From NCBI GenBank assembly GCA_025360355.1, contig JANYCL010000479.1, positions 1 to 16,707 on the forward strand: 16,707 nt of DNA, written 5' to 3'. Position 1 is the first letter of the stretch. Every line of letters starts with the position of its first letter. Positions 7,054 to 13,733 of the stretch are shown here, piece after piece. This DNA is from Sphingobacteriaceae bacterium (GTDB lineage: Bacteria; Bacteroidota; Bacteroidia; B-17B0; Aurantibacillaceae). The translations under genes were made by a program, and so were the position numbers. The notes beneath the pieces are model-generated. The model was given only the letters and a program-made list of their open reading frames with translations, had not been told where the DNA came from and ran no database searches.

Positions 7054-7851
7054 ATGAAAACAAAATTTATTACATGTGCACTTTTATTAACCGGTCTGGC
7101 AATGAATGCACAAACGAACGAAAAAAAGGAAGCTACTGTCCGCATTAAAAAAGTAGAGAACATTAATGGTGTTGAAACTATTACCGACACAACATTTACA
7201 ACGGATGATCCTTCAGCTATTAAGTCAGGAGATGGAGCAGATATCCAAATAATTAACATTGCAGGGGATGATAAAGATGGCAAAATGGGGAAAGTAGTTA
7301 TCATTAATGATGAAGTAGGGAATGGTGATAATTCCAAGATGAAAATTGTTCATAAAGGTGATAGCAAAGAAACGGATGCGGAAATTGAAAAAGCATTAAA
7401 GGAAGCCGGTGTTGATCCGAATGCTAAAGGAGTGAAAAAGATGATCATTATTAATGACGACACCACGCCAAACAAAGATGGTAAAACAGAATCGAAAACC
7501 ACTAAGGTAGTGATCATGAAAATGGATATTAAAGATGCAAGTGCTGATGATAAAAAAAGATTGAATAATCAAATTGGCAGCGCGGATAATAAATTAGAAA
7601 TGGATAATATGAAAATGTATCCGAATCCAAATAACGGTAAATTCAATCTGAATTTTAATTTAAAGAATAAAGCTGATGCTGAAGTAACCGTTTACAACAT
7701 GGAGGGAAAACAAGTTTACAACGAAAAATTACCAAACTTTAGCGGTGATTATAATAAGGCAATTGATATCAGCAGTAATTCGAAAGGAATTTACTTTGTA
7801 AAAATTGAACAAGGCAAACACACTCAAGTGAAAAAAATAGTACTCGATTAA
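7054..7851 (+). CDS. Small exported protein with T9SS C-terminal sorting domain
   Basis: A 265-residue secreted protein. A signal peptide covers residues 1-19 (ending AMNA|Q). The middle part (about 21-180) is hydrophilic, rich in Lys and Asp, with repeated beta-like segments such as KVVIIND, KMIIINDD and KVVIMK, and is not a domain I recognise. The last about 80 residues form a type A T9SS sorting domain: MYPNPNNGKFNLNFNL, then VTVYNMEGKQVYNEKL, then KGIYFVKIEQGKHTQVKKIVL. Such domains send the protein through the type IX system, after which it is released or anchored at the cell surface. It is transcribed divergently from the histidine kinase, and the shared upstream region carries phased direct repeats, so it is probably a main target of that two-component system. 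No enzymatic motif is visible. Confidence 0.9.
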   Translation: MKTKFITCALLLTGLAMNAQTNEKKEATVRIKKVENINGVETITDTTFTTDDPSAIKSGDGADIQIINIAGDDKDGKMGKVVIINDEVGNGDNSKMKIVHKGDSKETDAEIEKALKEAGVDPNAKGVKKMIIINDDTTPNKDGKTESKTTKVVIMKMDIKDASADDKKRLNNQIGSADNKLEMDNMKMYPNPNNGKFNLNFNLKNKADAEVTVYNMEGKQVYNEKLPNFSGDYNKAIDISSNSKGIYFVKIEQGKHTQVKKIVLD

Positions 7852-7887
7852 AATGGTTTATCATGTTTATTTAATAATTGAGTAAAA

Positions 7888-7917
7888 AGAAAAGCCGGAT
7901 CAACCTCCGGCTTTTTT
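7888..7917. terminator. Bidirectional intrinsic terminator
   Basis: AAAGCCGGA (7891-7899), a 6-nt loop, and TCCGGCTTT (7906-7914) form a perfect 9-bp GC-rich stem, with a T-run on the plus side and an A-run on the left that serves the minus strand. It ends both the T9SS gene and the convergent SUI1 gene, whose stop codon (7900-7902) lies in the loop. Confidence 0.9.
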
Positions 7918-8241
7918 TATTTTATATCCTTCTTTAGTAAGGATCACAATTATTTTATCGCGATTATCCCCCTGAATTAAGATTTCTCCATTTTTTGTAT
8001 TCCCGCCAACACCGCATTTTTGTTTTAATAATTTGGCAAGAACATCCAGATCGCTTTCCGGTCCAACAAATCCGTTAACACGACTTAATAATTTTCCGCC
8101 GCCCAATCTATCTAAATACACTTTTAAATTCTGTTGCTGCGGCGGTAAACTGCGAACGCTTAAGTTAGTTTCAGTTTCGTATTTAAAATCGGGATTAGTA
8201 GAATAAACAATATTCACCCGGCTCTTATCTTTCTTGCTCAT
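7900..8241 (-). CDS. yciH: SUI1/eIF1-like translation initiation factor (YciH family)
   Basis: A 113-residue protein of the bacterial SUI1 family, homologues of eukaryotic eIF1 thought to act at the ribosome and tune start-site fidelity. After a variable N-terminus (MSKKDKSRVNIVYSTNPDF), the SUI1 fold is visible: NLKVYLDRLGGGKLLSRVNGFVG (about 38-60), the helix LDVLAKLLKQKCGVGGN with its conserved Cys-Gly-x-Gly-Gly turn, and the final strands GEILIQGDNRDKIIVILTKEGYKIKKAGG. The start is ATG 8241, although the frame stays open to 8307: the extra residues are hydrophobic and unlike the family, and they lie inside the upstream gene. ATG 8241 overlaps the stop of the TPR gene in an ATGA arrangement, so translation is probably coupled. 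The terminator hairpin begins within its final codon. Confidence 0.93.
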   Translation of the reverse strand: MSKKDKSRVNIVYSTNPDFKYETETNLSVRSLPPQQQNLKVYLDRLGGGKLLSRVNGFVGPESDLDVLAKLLKQKCGVGGNTKNGEILIQGDNRDKIIVILTKEGYKIKKAGG

Positions 8242-9323
8242 CGTTTGTAACGTATTAATACAAATGGAATAATAATTAAAAATAAGAAAAGTAAAATTAA
8301 CAACCACAAATTTCTTATTTGACCGGGAGCAGAATTGAAAGCGGGCTCTTCAGTTTCAGTAAAATTAAATGCAGGTTCAGCACCTTCTGTTAAAAGTATG
8401 CTGTCGTTTAAATGCATGTAAAGTTTTAAATTTTCTACCGACGACTGGTAATTATTTTTTTGTGATTGCAATTCAGAAAATAATTTGTAATAGTTTATCG
8501 TTCCTTGAGTATATCCTATTTTTTTACTCAGCTGTAAGGCGAGATCTAAATTCTCTTCAGCAAGAGCTGTTTTTTTTTGTTTAAGTGCAATTTCTGCAAT
8601 GCTTAAGTAAGAATCTGAAACATCAACATCTGCTTCCATAAGTTCCCTTAATTCCAACGCATCATAATTATAAGCCAATGCTTTTTCGTAATTTCCTTTA
8701 TCGGAAAAAATTTGCGCCAGGTTATTTAAACAAATGGATCTGATTTCATAAGAGCTTAATTCTTTTCCGATCTCAAAAGCCTTTAAATAATTCTCTTTGG
8801 CCGCATCTAATTGTTTTTGCTTTTGTTTAAGCACACCTAAATTACTGAGCGCATTCGCTAATTGGGATCTATCATTTAAAATATTATAATAATTAATTGC
8901 TTTAAGATAAAATTTTTCAGCTTTCTTTAAATCTTCCAACAACATATAAGCACTTGCAAGATTCATGTAACCGTGAGCCATACCTAAAGTATCACGTAAA
9001 GCCGTACTTGCCTTCAAATAATCTTCAAAATAAACAACTGCTCTTTTATAATGACCGTGTGTATAAAATAATTGAGCTAAGAGATTAATACTTTTTGCAA
9101 TATGTTTTTGTGATCCGCTTTTTTGTGCCGCCTTTTCACAATGTTTTGCGTAGGTATATGACAATTGCGGATCTTGATCTACAAGATCAAATCCATGTTT
9201 GTACAATTGATTAACTTTTTCGGTATCATTCTCGATCCGTAAAATTGTGGTAAGCAGCGTATCAGGATACTGAGCCGACAAACTAACCGAACATAAAATA
9301 AAAGCTATAAAATACTTTAGCAT
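8238..9323 (-). CDS. TPR-repeat membrane protein (receptor-like, no output domain)
   Basis: A 361-residue protein with a signal peptide (residues 1-17, ending SLSA|Q), a TPR solenoid over about residues 73-306 (for example YMNLASAYMLLEDLKKAEKFYLKAI, ALSNLGVLKQKQKQLDAAKENYLKA, CLNNLAQIFSDKGNYEKALAYNYDAL) and one membrane helix at about 337-357 followed only by RYKR. This matches the periplasmic part and anchor of Bacteroidota TPR sensors that usually continue into a kinase, LuxR-type or other cytoplasmic domain; here nothing follows. It may anchor a periplasmic protein-binding scaffold or signal through partners. Its stop overlaps the start of the SUI1 gene (ATGA). A TAAATTTG box (complement of 9332-9339) lies 8 nt upstream of the ATG. 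Confidence 0.87.
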   Translation of the reverse strand: MLKYFIAFILCSVSLSAQYPDTLLTTILRIENDTEKVNQLYKHGFDLVDQDPQLSYTYAKHCEKAAQKSGSQKHIAKSINLLAQLFYTHGHYKRAVVYFEDYLKASTALRDTLGMAHGYMNLASAYMLLEDLKKAEKFYLKAINYYNILNDRSQLANALSNLGVLKQKQKQLDAAKENYLKAFEIGKELSSYEIRSICLNNLAQIFSDKGNYEKALAYNYDALELRELMEADVDVSDSYLSIAEIALKQKKTALAEENLDLALQLSKKIGYTQGTINYYKLFSELQSQKNNYQSSVENLKLYMHLNDSILLTEGAEPAFNFTETEEPAFNSAPGQIRNLWLLILLFLFLIIIPFVLIRYKR

Positions 9324-9331
9324 ATTGATTT

Positions 9332-9339
9332 CAAATTTA
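9332..9339 (-). promoter_or_regulatory. -7 promoter box for the TPR/SUI1 operon
   Basis: The minus strand reads TAAATTTG, an exact TAnnTTTG box, 8 nt from the ATG at 9323. No good -33 TTG at the standard distance, so confidence is limited. The 41-nt divergent gap must also hold the promoter of the peptidase gene, for which no clear box is seen. Confidence 0.4.
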
Positions 9340-9364
9340 TAATTTTATAGCGTAATACAGAACT

Positions 9365-11089
9365 ATGATCAAATATAAATTATTCCAAAAGACCCCAAAC
9401 TCACATTATATCTTTATTGACCTGCATATTGACGGGATCAAATCAGATACTCTCGAACTTCAATTGCCTGCCTGGCGTCCCGGCAGGTACGAATTGGGGA
9501 ATTTTGCCAAAAACATAAAGCGTGTTGATGCTTTTGATCAGAAAGGAAACACTTTAGAATATACAAAAACAACAAAAGACTGTTGGGTAGTGAATACAAA
9601 AGGGGCGAGCGAAGTAAAGATCACTTATAGTTATTATGCGAATGAATTGAACGCAGGTGCCTGTTTTGCAGATGATACCCAAATGTATGTGAACCCTGTT
9701 CATTTGTGTATGTATGTTCCGGATAGAATGAATGAAGAACATATACTTGAATTGGATATTCTCGATACGTATAAAATAGCTTGTCAGTTAAAAGCAAAAG
9801 GTAAAACACTTACTGCGAAAAGCTTTGATGAACTTGCCGATTCACCTTTTATTGCGAGTGTAGGAATTCAAACTGATTTTTACGAAGTAAACGGAATAAA
9901 ATTTTATTTGCATTTTAATGGTGAATGCAAACCTGACTTTGCCAAAATAAAAAAACATTTTTCTGCTTTCACAAAAACTGAGATTGATTTTTGGAATGGT
10001 TTTCCTGTTGATGAATACCATTTTTTATTTCAGGTTTTACCATTTAAATTTTATCACGGGGTTGAACATCAAAAAAGTACTGTTATTGTTTTAGGACCGG
10101 GTTACAATTTAAACGAAGGCAAAACATACGAAGATCTGTTAGGGGTGAGCTCACATGAATTATTTCATTGCTGGAATGTGAAATTTATCCGTCCACAAGA
10201 AATGCTCCCTTATGATTTCACAAAAGAAAATTATGCACGAACCGGTTATGTGTACGAAGGTTTCACAACCTATTATGGTGATGTAATGTTGCGAACATCT
10301 GGTGTATTCAATGACGAACAATATTTTGAGACACTCGAAGAACGCTTAAATAAACATTTTCATAATTACGGTCGTTTTAATTTATCGGTTGCACAAAGCA
10401 GTTGGGAAACCTGGCTTGATGGTTATGCAATCGGCGCTCCTTATCGTAAAACATCCATTTACGACGAAGGCAATTTAATTGCTTTCATGCTGGATATTTT
10501 AATTTTAAAGAACACGCAAAATAAAAAATCATTAAAAGATGTTTGTCGTGTTTTGTTTAATGAGTTTGGAAAAAAGAATAAAGGTTATTCTGAACAAGAC
10601 ATAATTAAATTGTGTGAAGATGCGTCAGGAATTTCTTTGAAAGATTTTTTCAAGAAATTTGTTTATGGAACGGAAGATTTTGAACCGCAACTAAAAGAAT
10701 GTTTTGAATATGTTGGTTTGGAAATGCAAAAGCGTAAAAATAATCACTTAAGCGAAAGTAGTTTTGGTTTTAAAGTTGCCGAACAAGCTCACCTTACAAA
10801 AGTAACATTAGTAGCGCCTGATTCTCCGGCATGGAAAGCAGGCATTTCAGTTGGCGATGAGATCATGAGCATAAACTCATGTGATATCAAAAACGATTTA
10901 AATAATTGGTTACAGCATTTTAAAAGTAATGAAGTTGTTTTAAATGTTTCATCTAATGGTAAAGTCAAAACTGTTTCGTTGCGATCGGAAAACGGTAAAA
11001 CTTATTTCGATGATCATAAAATTGTTTTCAAAGATCAGATTTCTTCTGAACAGAAAATCAATTACGACAAATGGCTTCTTGAAAACTAA
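9365..11089 (+). CDS. M61-family metallopeptidase with PDZ domain
   Basis: A 574-residue zinc aminopeptidase of the M61 (glycyl aminopeptidase-like) family. The N-terminal beta-domain (about 1-190) is followed by the catalytic domain: the substrate-site motif HGVEHQKST (about 231-239), the zinc motif HELFH at 264-268 with Glu265 as general base, and the third ligand Glu298 in GYVYEGFTTYYGD. A PDZ domain occupies about 466-545 (SFGFKVAE; VAPDSPAWKAGISVGDEIMSIN) and probably helps in substrate binding. All catalytic residues are present and the length is typical. There is no signal peptide: the protein begins directly with the first beta-strand (MIKYKLFQKTPNSHYIFIDL), so a cytoplasmic location is likely. 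It is transcribed alone, divergent from the TPR/SUI1 operon. Confidence 0.94.
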   Translation: MIKYKLFQKTPNSHYIFIDLHIDGIKSDTLELQLPAWRPGRYELGNFAKNIKRVDAFDQKGNTLEYTKTTKDCWVVNTKGASEVKITYSYYANELNAGACFADDTQMYVNPVHLCMYVPDRMNEEHILELDILDTYKIACQLKAKGKTLTAKSFDELADSPFIASVGIQTDFYEVNGIKFYLHFNGECKPDFAKIKKHFSAFTKTEIDFWNGFPVDEYHFLFQVLPFKFYHGVEHQKSTVIVLGPGYNLNEGKTYEDLLGVSSHELFHCWNVKFIRPQEMLPYDFTKENYARTGYVYEGFTTYYGDVMLRTSGVFNDEQYFETLEERLNKHFHNYGRFNLSVAQSSWETWLDGYAIGAPYRKTSIYDEGNLIAFMLDILILKNTQNKKSLKDVCRVLFNEFGKKNKGYSEQDIIKLCEDASGISLKDFFKKFVYGTEDFEPQLKECFEYVGLEMQKRKNNHLSESSFGFKVAEQAHLTKVTLVAPDSPAWKAGISVGDEIMSINSCDIKNDLNNWLQHFKSNEVVLNVSSNGKVKTVSLRSENGKTYFDDHKIVFKDQISSEQKINYDKWLLEN

Positions 11090-11094
11090 ATTTG
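11087..11094 (+). promoter_or_regulatory. Possible -7 box for the DUF5684-like gene
   Basis: TAAATTTG overlaps the peptidase stop codon and would give a leader of about 50 nt before the ATG at 11151. No matching -33 element; it may be chance. Confidence 0.25.
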
Positions 11095-11150
11095 GCAAAT
11101 TCCTAAAAATGCTTTTATTTAGTCATCTAAACCCCTAAAACAAATTTATT

Positions 11151-11516
11151 ATGATGATTCTTATTCCGATCCTGATGATCCTATTAGTATTAAGCTTAGT
11201 TGCTTTTACATTAATGTGCCATTGGAAAGTTTATGCAAAAGCGGGTAAACCCGGCTGGGCTTGCATTGTTCCGATCTACAATTTTATTATTTTACTTGAG
11301 ATCGTTAACAAGCCTTGGTGGTGGATATTCCTTATGCTCATCCCTATTGCAAATATTGTTTTTATTATCATTATCCTGAACCGTCTTTCAAAATCATTTG
11401 GAAAAAGTGAAGGATTTACAGTTGGATTAGTTCTTTTGTCAGTTATTTTCTGGGCTATTCTAGCTTTTGATAGTTCAGTTTATAAAAAGATCGAAGACGC
11501 ACCTGCTACTGCATAA
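11151..11516 (+). CDS. DUF5684-like small membrane protein
   Basis: A 121-residue membrane protein with three hydrophobic helices at about residues 2-24, 55-78 and 88-108. The loop KVYAKAGKPGWACIVPIYNFIILLEIVNKPWWW is characteristic of the DUF5684 group: a basic, Gly/Pro-containing segment before PIYN, followed by KPWWW. This part also resembles segments found beside signal peptidase I in Bacteroidota, but there is no Ser/Lys catalytic dyad, so it is not a peptidase. Function unknown. The start could be either of two adjacent ATGs (11151 or 11154). A strong terminator follows, making it a one-gene unit or the end of a transcript from upstream. Confidence 0.82.
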   Translation: MMILIPILMILLVLSLVAFTLMCHWKVYAKAGKPGWACIVPIYNFIILLEIVNKPWWWIFLMLIPIANIVFIIIILNRLSKSFGKSEGFTVGLVLLSVIFWAILAFDSSVYKKIEDAPATA

Positions 11517-11534
11517 TTGTATTGTATTTTACTT

Positions 11535-11565
11535 AAAAGTCTTGCCATTAGCAGGACTTTTTTTG
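11535..11565 (+). terminator. Intrinsic terminator
   Basis: AAAGTCTTGC (11536-11545), a 5-nt loop and GCAGGACTTT (11551-11560) pair over 10 bp with one G-U, followed by a T-rich tract (11558-11564). It lies 20 nt after the DUF5684-like gene. Confidence 0.85.
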
Positions 11566-11580
11566 TTTAATCATAATCCA

Positions 11581-11609
11581 TTGTTAATAACCTTTAAGAC
11601 TTAGTATTG
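11581..11609 (+). promoter_or_regulatory. Possible promoter upstream of the long inverted repeat
   Basis: TTG (11581-11583), 18 nt, then TAGTATTG (11602-11609), which matches TAnnTTTG in all but one position. It would place the 11653-11722 inverted repeat in the 5' leader of the gene at 11733. Weak. Confidence 0.3.
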
Positions 11610-11652
11610 CGTACCTCTAAAATTTGGCTTTTTTTTGATGAATATTAATCAA

Positions 11653-11722
11653 TTAAACCCGTAGGATGCATTCCTGCTAAATAAAAATAAACTGCTTTGA
11701 GGAATGCATCCAACGGGCTTAA
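11653..11722. repeat. Long inverted repeat (about 22-bp arms) in the 5' leader
   Basis: The left arm 11653-11675 (core GTAGGATGCATTCCT) and the right arm 11700-11722 (core AGGAATGCATCCAAC) pair over 23 positions with two mismatches; the loop is 24 nt of A/T-rich sequence (11676-11699). The right arm ends 10 nt before the ATG at 11733. There is no downstream T-run, so it is not an ordinary terminator. It could be a REP/MITE-like dispersed element or an mRNA leader structure. Confidence 0.75.
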
Positions 11723-11732
11723 AAAAATAAAA

Positions 11733-12188
11733 ATGGAAGAAACAAATAACACAGCGCCAACTAATGCCGGAAAAGGATTAGGAGTAGCCGGATTCGTAAT
11801 TGCTCTAGTAGCTTTAGTACTTTACTTTATCGTTGCTCCAATAGCAGGATTAGCCGCATTTGCAGGTGGCGGAATGGGATTATCAATATTTTGGACAATT
11901 CTAAGTGTTGTTGGTTTACTTTTAAGCATAATGGGCTTTATGAAAGCTAAAGCTGGTAATGGCAAAAAAGGTTTAGCTATTGCAGGATTAGTGATCGGGA
12001 TCCTTGCCACAATTATGTCGGTAAAATTGGTATTAGCAGTTCATACAATAAATGTAACAGCAGGTGATACAGGCAAAGAATTATTAGAAAAAATGGGTGA
12101 AGGCATGAAAGAAGGAATGCAACAAGCAATCGATTCTTTACAAAATGGAATAAAAGAGATCGCTCCGGCCGATTCTACAGCCCACTAA
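11733..12188 (+). CDS. DUF4190-like membrane protein
   Basis: A 151-residue membrane protein. The start is ATG 11733; a TTG in frame at 11697 lies inside the inverted repeat and gives a non-homologous extension. A short polar N-terminus (EETNNTAPTNAGKG) precedes three Gly/Ala-rich hydrophobic helices, at about residues 15-35, 48-68 and 78-103, with the loop MKAKAGNGKKGLAIAGLVIG between the last two, as in DUF4190-type proteins. The C-terminal about 45 residues are amphipathic and soluble (GKELLEKMGEGMKEGMQQAIDSLQNGIKEIAP). No enzymatic motif; function unknown. It is flanked by the inverted repeat upstream and a strong terminator downstream. Confidence 0.8.
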   Translation: MEETNNTAPTNAGKGLGVAGFVIALVALVLYFIVAPIAGLAAFAGGGMGLSIFWTILSVVGLLLSIMGFMKAKAGNGKKGLAIAGLVIGILATIMSVKLVLAVHTINVTAGDTGKELLEKMGEGMKEGMQQAIDSLQNGIKEIAPADSTAH

Positions 12189-12213
12189 AAACAGTTTACA
12201 ACCTTTTATAAAG

Positions 12214-12243
12214 AAGTCGCTATTTATATGGCGACTTTTTTTT
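12214..12243 (+). terminator. Intrinsic terminator
   Basis: AAGTCGC (12214-12220) pairs with GCGACTT (12231-12237), and the stem extends inward through a U-G, A-U and U-A pair; a run of T follows to 12243. It is 25 nt past the DUF4190-like gene. Confidence 0.85.
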
Positions 12244-12260
12244 CCCGATAGCTATCGGGA
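12243..12260. repeat. Perfect 18-bp palindrome, REP-like
   Basis: TCCCGATAGCTATCGGGA is its own reverse complement. It directly abuts the terminator T-run and is 19 nt upstream of the ATG at 12280. From general knowledge this type of palindrome recurs in Bacteroidota intergenic regions; copy number in this genome cannot be seen here. Confidence 0.8.
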
Positions 12261-12279
12261 TTAATAAAAACATAAAACC

Positions 12280-12798
12280 ATGGAAACAATTGATAATTCA
12301 TTTGAACAAGCAATGCAGGAACCAAAACGCCCGCAATTTTTAACCGTTATATGCGTGTTAAGTTTTATTATGTGCGGACTCGCTTTACTAGGCGGAGTTT
12401 GGAATATTATCCAAAGCAGTCCTGAGCATATTGCGGAAAGCGTTGAGAAAATGCGGCAGTTCAGTCCTGAAATGGCTGATCAGTTTGAACAAAGAATGGC
12501 GGATATCCAGGAAAATACTTTTATGCAGATCTCTCAATACCTTGGTTTTATTTACACATTAGTTTCCTTTATGGGTGTATTAATGATGTGGAAATTACAA
12601 CGTAAAGGTTTCTTTGTTTATGTTGCAGGTGAATTATTATTTTATTTAGGATTTATTTTTGCGGGTAAAGAAATGATGTCAGCCATGAGCGGCGGAGGTA
12701 CGATGGAAGGCGTGGGCCTTGCAGTTGTTGCGATGATGGTTGTATTTGATGCGGTTTTCATAATTATGTATGCCGTTAATTTAAAGCACATGAAATAA
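12280..12798 (+). CDS. Four-helix membrane protein of unknown function
   Basis: A 172-residue integral membrane protein not assigned to a family with confidence. A polar N-terminus (METIDNSFEQAMQEPKRPQ) leads into helix 1 (about residues 20-44), an extracytoplasmic-looking amphipathic loop of about 45 residues rich in Glu, Gln and Met (HIAESVEKMRQFSPEMADQF), then helices 2 (about 86-106), 3 (about 111-129) and 4 (about 143-167). The loop may form a coiled or helical hairpin outside the membrane. No catalytic motif. It follows a terminator and a palindrome and ends at another very strong terminator, so it is a single-gene unit. No TAnnTTTG box is seen in its short upstream gap, so expression may rely on readthrough or a non-standard promoter. 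Confidence 0.78.
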   Translation: METIDNSFEQAMQEPKRPQFLTVICVLSFIMCGLALLGGVWNIIQSSPEHIAESVEKMRQFSPEMADQFEQRMADIQENTFMQISQYLGFIYTLVSFMGVLMMWKLQRKGFFVYVAGELLFYLGFIFAGKEMMSAMSGGGTMEGVGLAVVAMMVVFDAVFIIMYAVNLKHMK

Positions 12799-12817
12799 GA
12801 GCTTTATATGAATTTTT

Positions 12818-12854
12818 AAAAAGGGATTTTGTTTCGTGCAAAATCCCTTTTTTT
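12818..12854 (+). terminator. Strong intrinsic terminator
   Basis: AAAAAGGGATTTTG (12818-12831), a 7-nt loop and CAAAATCCCTTTTT (12839-12852) form a perfect 14-bp stem ending in a T-run. It separates the 12280 gene from the downstream four-gene operon. Confidence 0.93.
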
Positions 12855-12893
12855 ATTCATTATTTTTTCAGACCTTGAAGAAAATTATTGAAC

Positions 12894-13733
12894 ATGAAAC
12901 GCCTCTTTATTATTTCATTTTTCCTGTTTGTATTAACGGTTTCATCACAAACTATAAATAACATGGTTGTGTTTTGTAATGAGGGAGAACCGTTTACTTT
13001 AATTTTAAATGGCGAGCGTATAAATGCAACACCGCAAACCCGTGTCAGGGCAGAGGGTCTCACTTTAAAAAAATATGAAACAAAAGTTGTATTTCAAAAT
13101 TCAAAACTTAAGGATGCTAATACCACGATCACGTTTTTTTATTCGGGTTACGAGTGTGAATTCGGTGTAAATAAAAAAAGTAAGAAAAAATACAAGATAG
13201 AATATTTTACAGATAAAAAAATAGACGGCTCAGCTGATAATGAAGGAACCGGAAATAATAGCACGAACAACCAAAGTAACGGTTTCGAAAATACAAATAC
13301 TACATATACTTCCAACACAACAAATACTGATGCAGTGCCTACACTAACCGTTTCTGAAACCAATACCTTACTAACCGGTCCGGGTATATTATCCGATTCG
13401 CAGATCAACAATAATACAGGCATCAATTCAATAAAATGTAATACACCAATGAGTGATGCCCGTGTGCTTTCTATAATTGGTGCAATTAAAGATCTTCCCA
13501 ATGATACCTTAAAACATTCTAAGGCGATACTAATGATGGAAGGTGCTTGCATTACGGTTAATCAATTAAAACAAGTACTCGATACTTTTTTTTCAGAGGA
13601 TAGCAAATATACTTTTGCAAAACAGGTTTATGAAAGAACAAAAGATAATCCGGAATTTCATAAACTAAGTGAAGTTTTTATGGATGTAGTGGTAAAAAAT
13701 AAATTTCAGAAGTTTCTGCAAAGCAAAAAATAA
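12894..13733 (+). CDS. Secreted DUF4476-domain protein
   Basis: A 279-residue exported protein. The start is ATG 12894, which gives a clean signal peptide (residues 1-18, ending VSS|Q); a TTG two codons upstream is less likely. An N-terminal beta-rich domain follows at about 20-108 (FTLILNGERINATPQTRVRAEGL, with a basic patch NKKSKKKYK). Next comes a low-complexity Asn/Thr/Ser linker at about 112-180, and then a DUF4476 domain at about 183-275, recognisable from CNTPMSDARVLSIIGAIK, HSKAILMMEGACITVNQLKQVL and SKYTFAKQVYERTKDNPEFHKLSEVF. This arrangement is common for DUF4476 proteins in Bacteroidota; their function is unknown. It is the first gene of a very tight operon: the next ATG follows its stop with no gap. 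Confidence 0.88.
   Translation: MKRLFIISFFLFVLTVSSQTINNMVVFCNEGEPFTLILNGERINATPQTRVRAEGLTLKKYETKVVFQNSKLKDANTTITFFYSGYECEFGVNKKSKKKYKIEYFTDKKIDGSADNEGTGNNSTNNQSNGFENTNTTYTSNTTNTDAVPTLTVSETNTLLTGPGILSDSQINNNTGINSIKCNTPMSDARVLSIIGAIKDLPNDTLKHSKAILMMEGACITVNQLKQVLDTFFSEDSKYTFAKQVYERTKDNPEFHKLSEVFMDVVVKNKFQKFLQSKK

Noticed and set aside
8242..8307. Upstream extension of the SUI1 frame to 8307
   Set aside because: The added residues are hydrophobic and not SUI1-like, and they lie within the TPR gene's coding end; the ATG at 8241 with the ATGA overlap is the better start.
11697..11732. TTG start at 11697 for the DUF4190-like gene
   Set aside because: It lies inside the right arm of the inverted repeat, and the added residues do not look like protein sequence of this family.
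13148..13552. 134-codon antisense frame within the DUF4476 gene
   Set aside because: Mirrors the Asn/Thr/Ser linker on the other strand (giving Val/Phe/Leu-rich sequence) and has no start context or neighbours.
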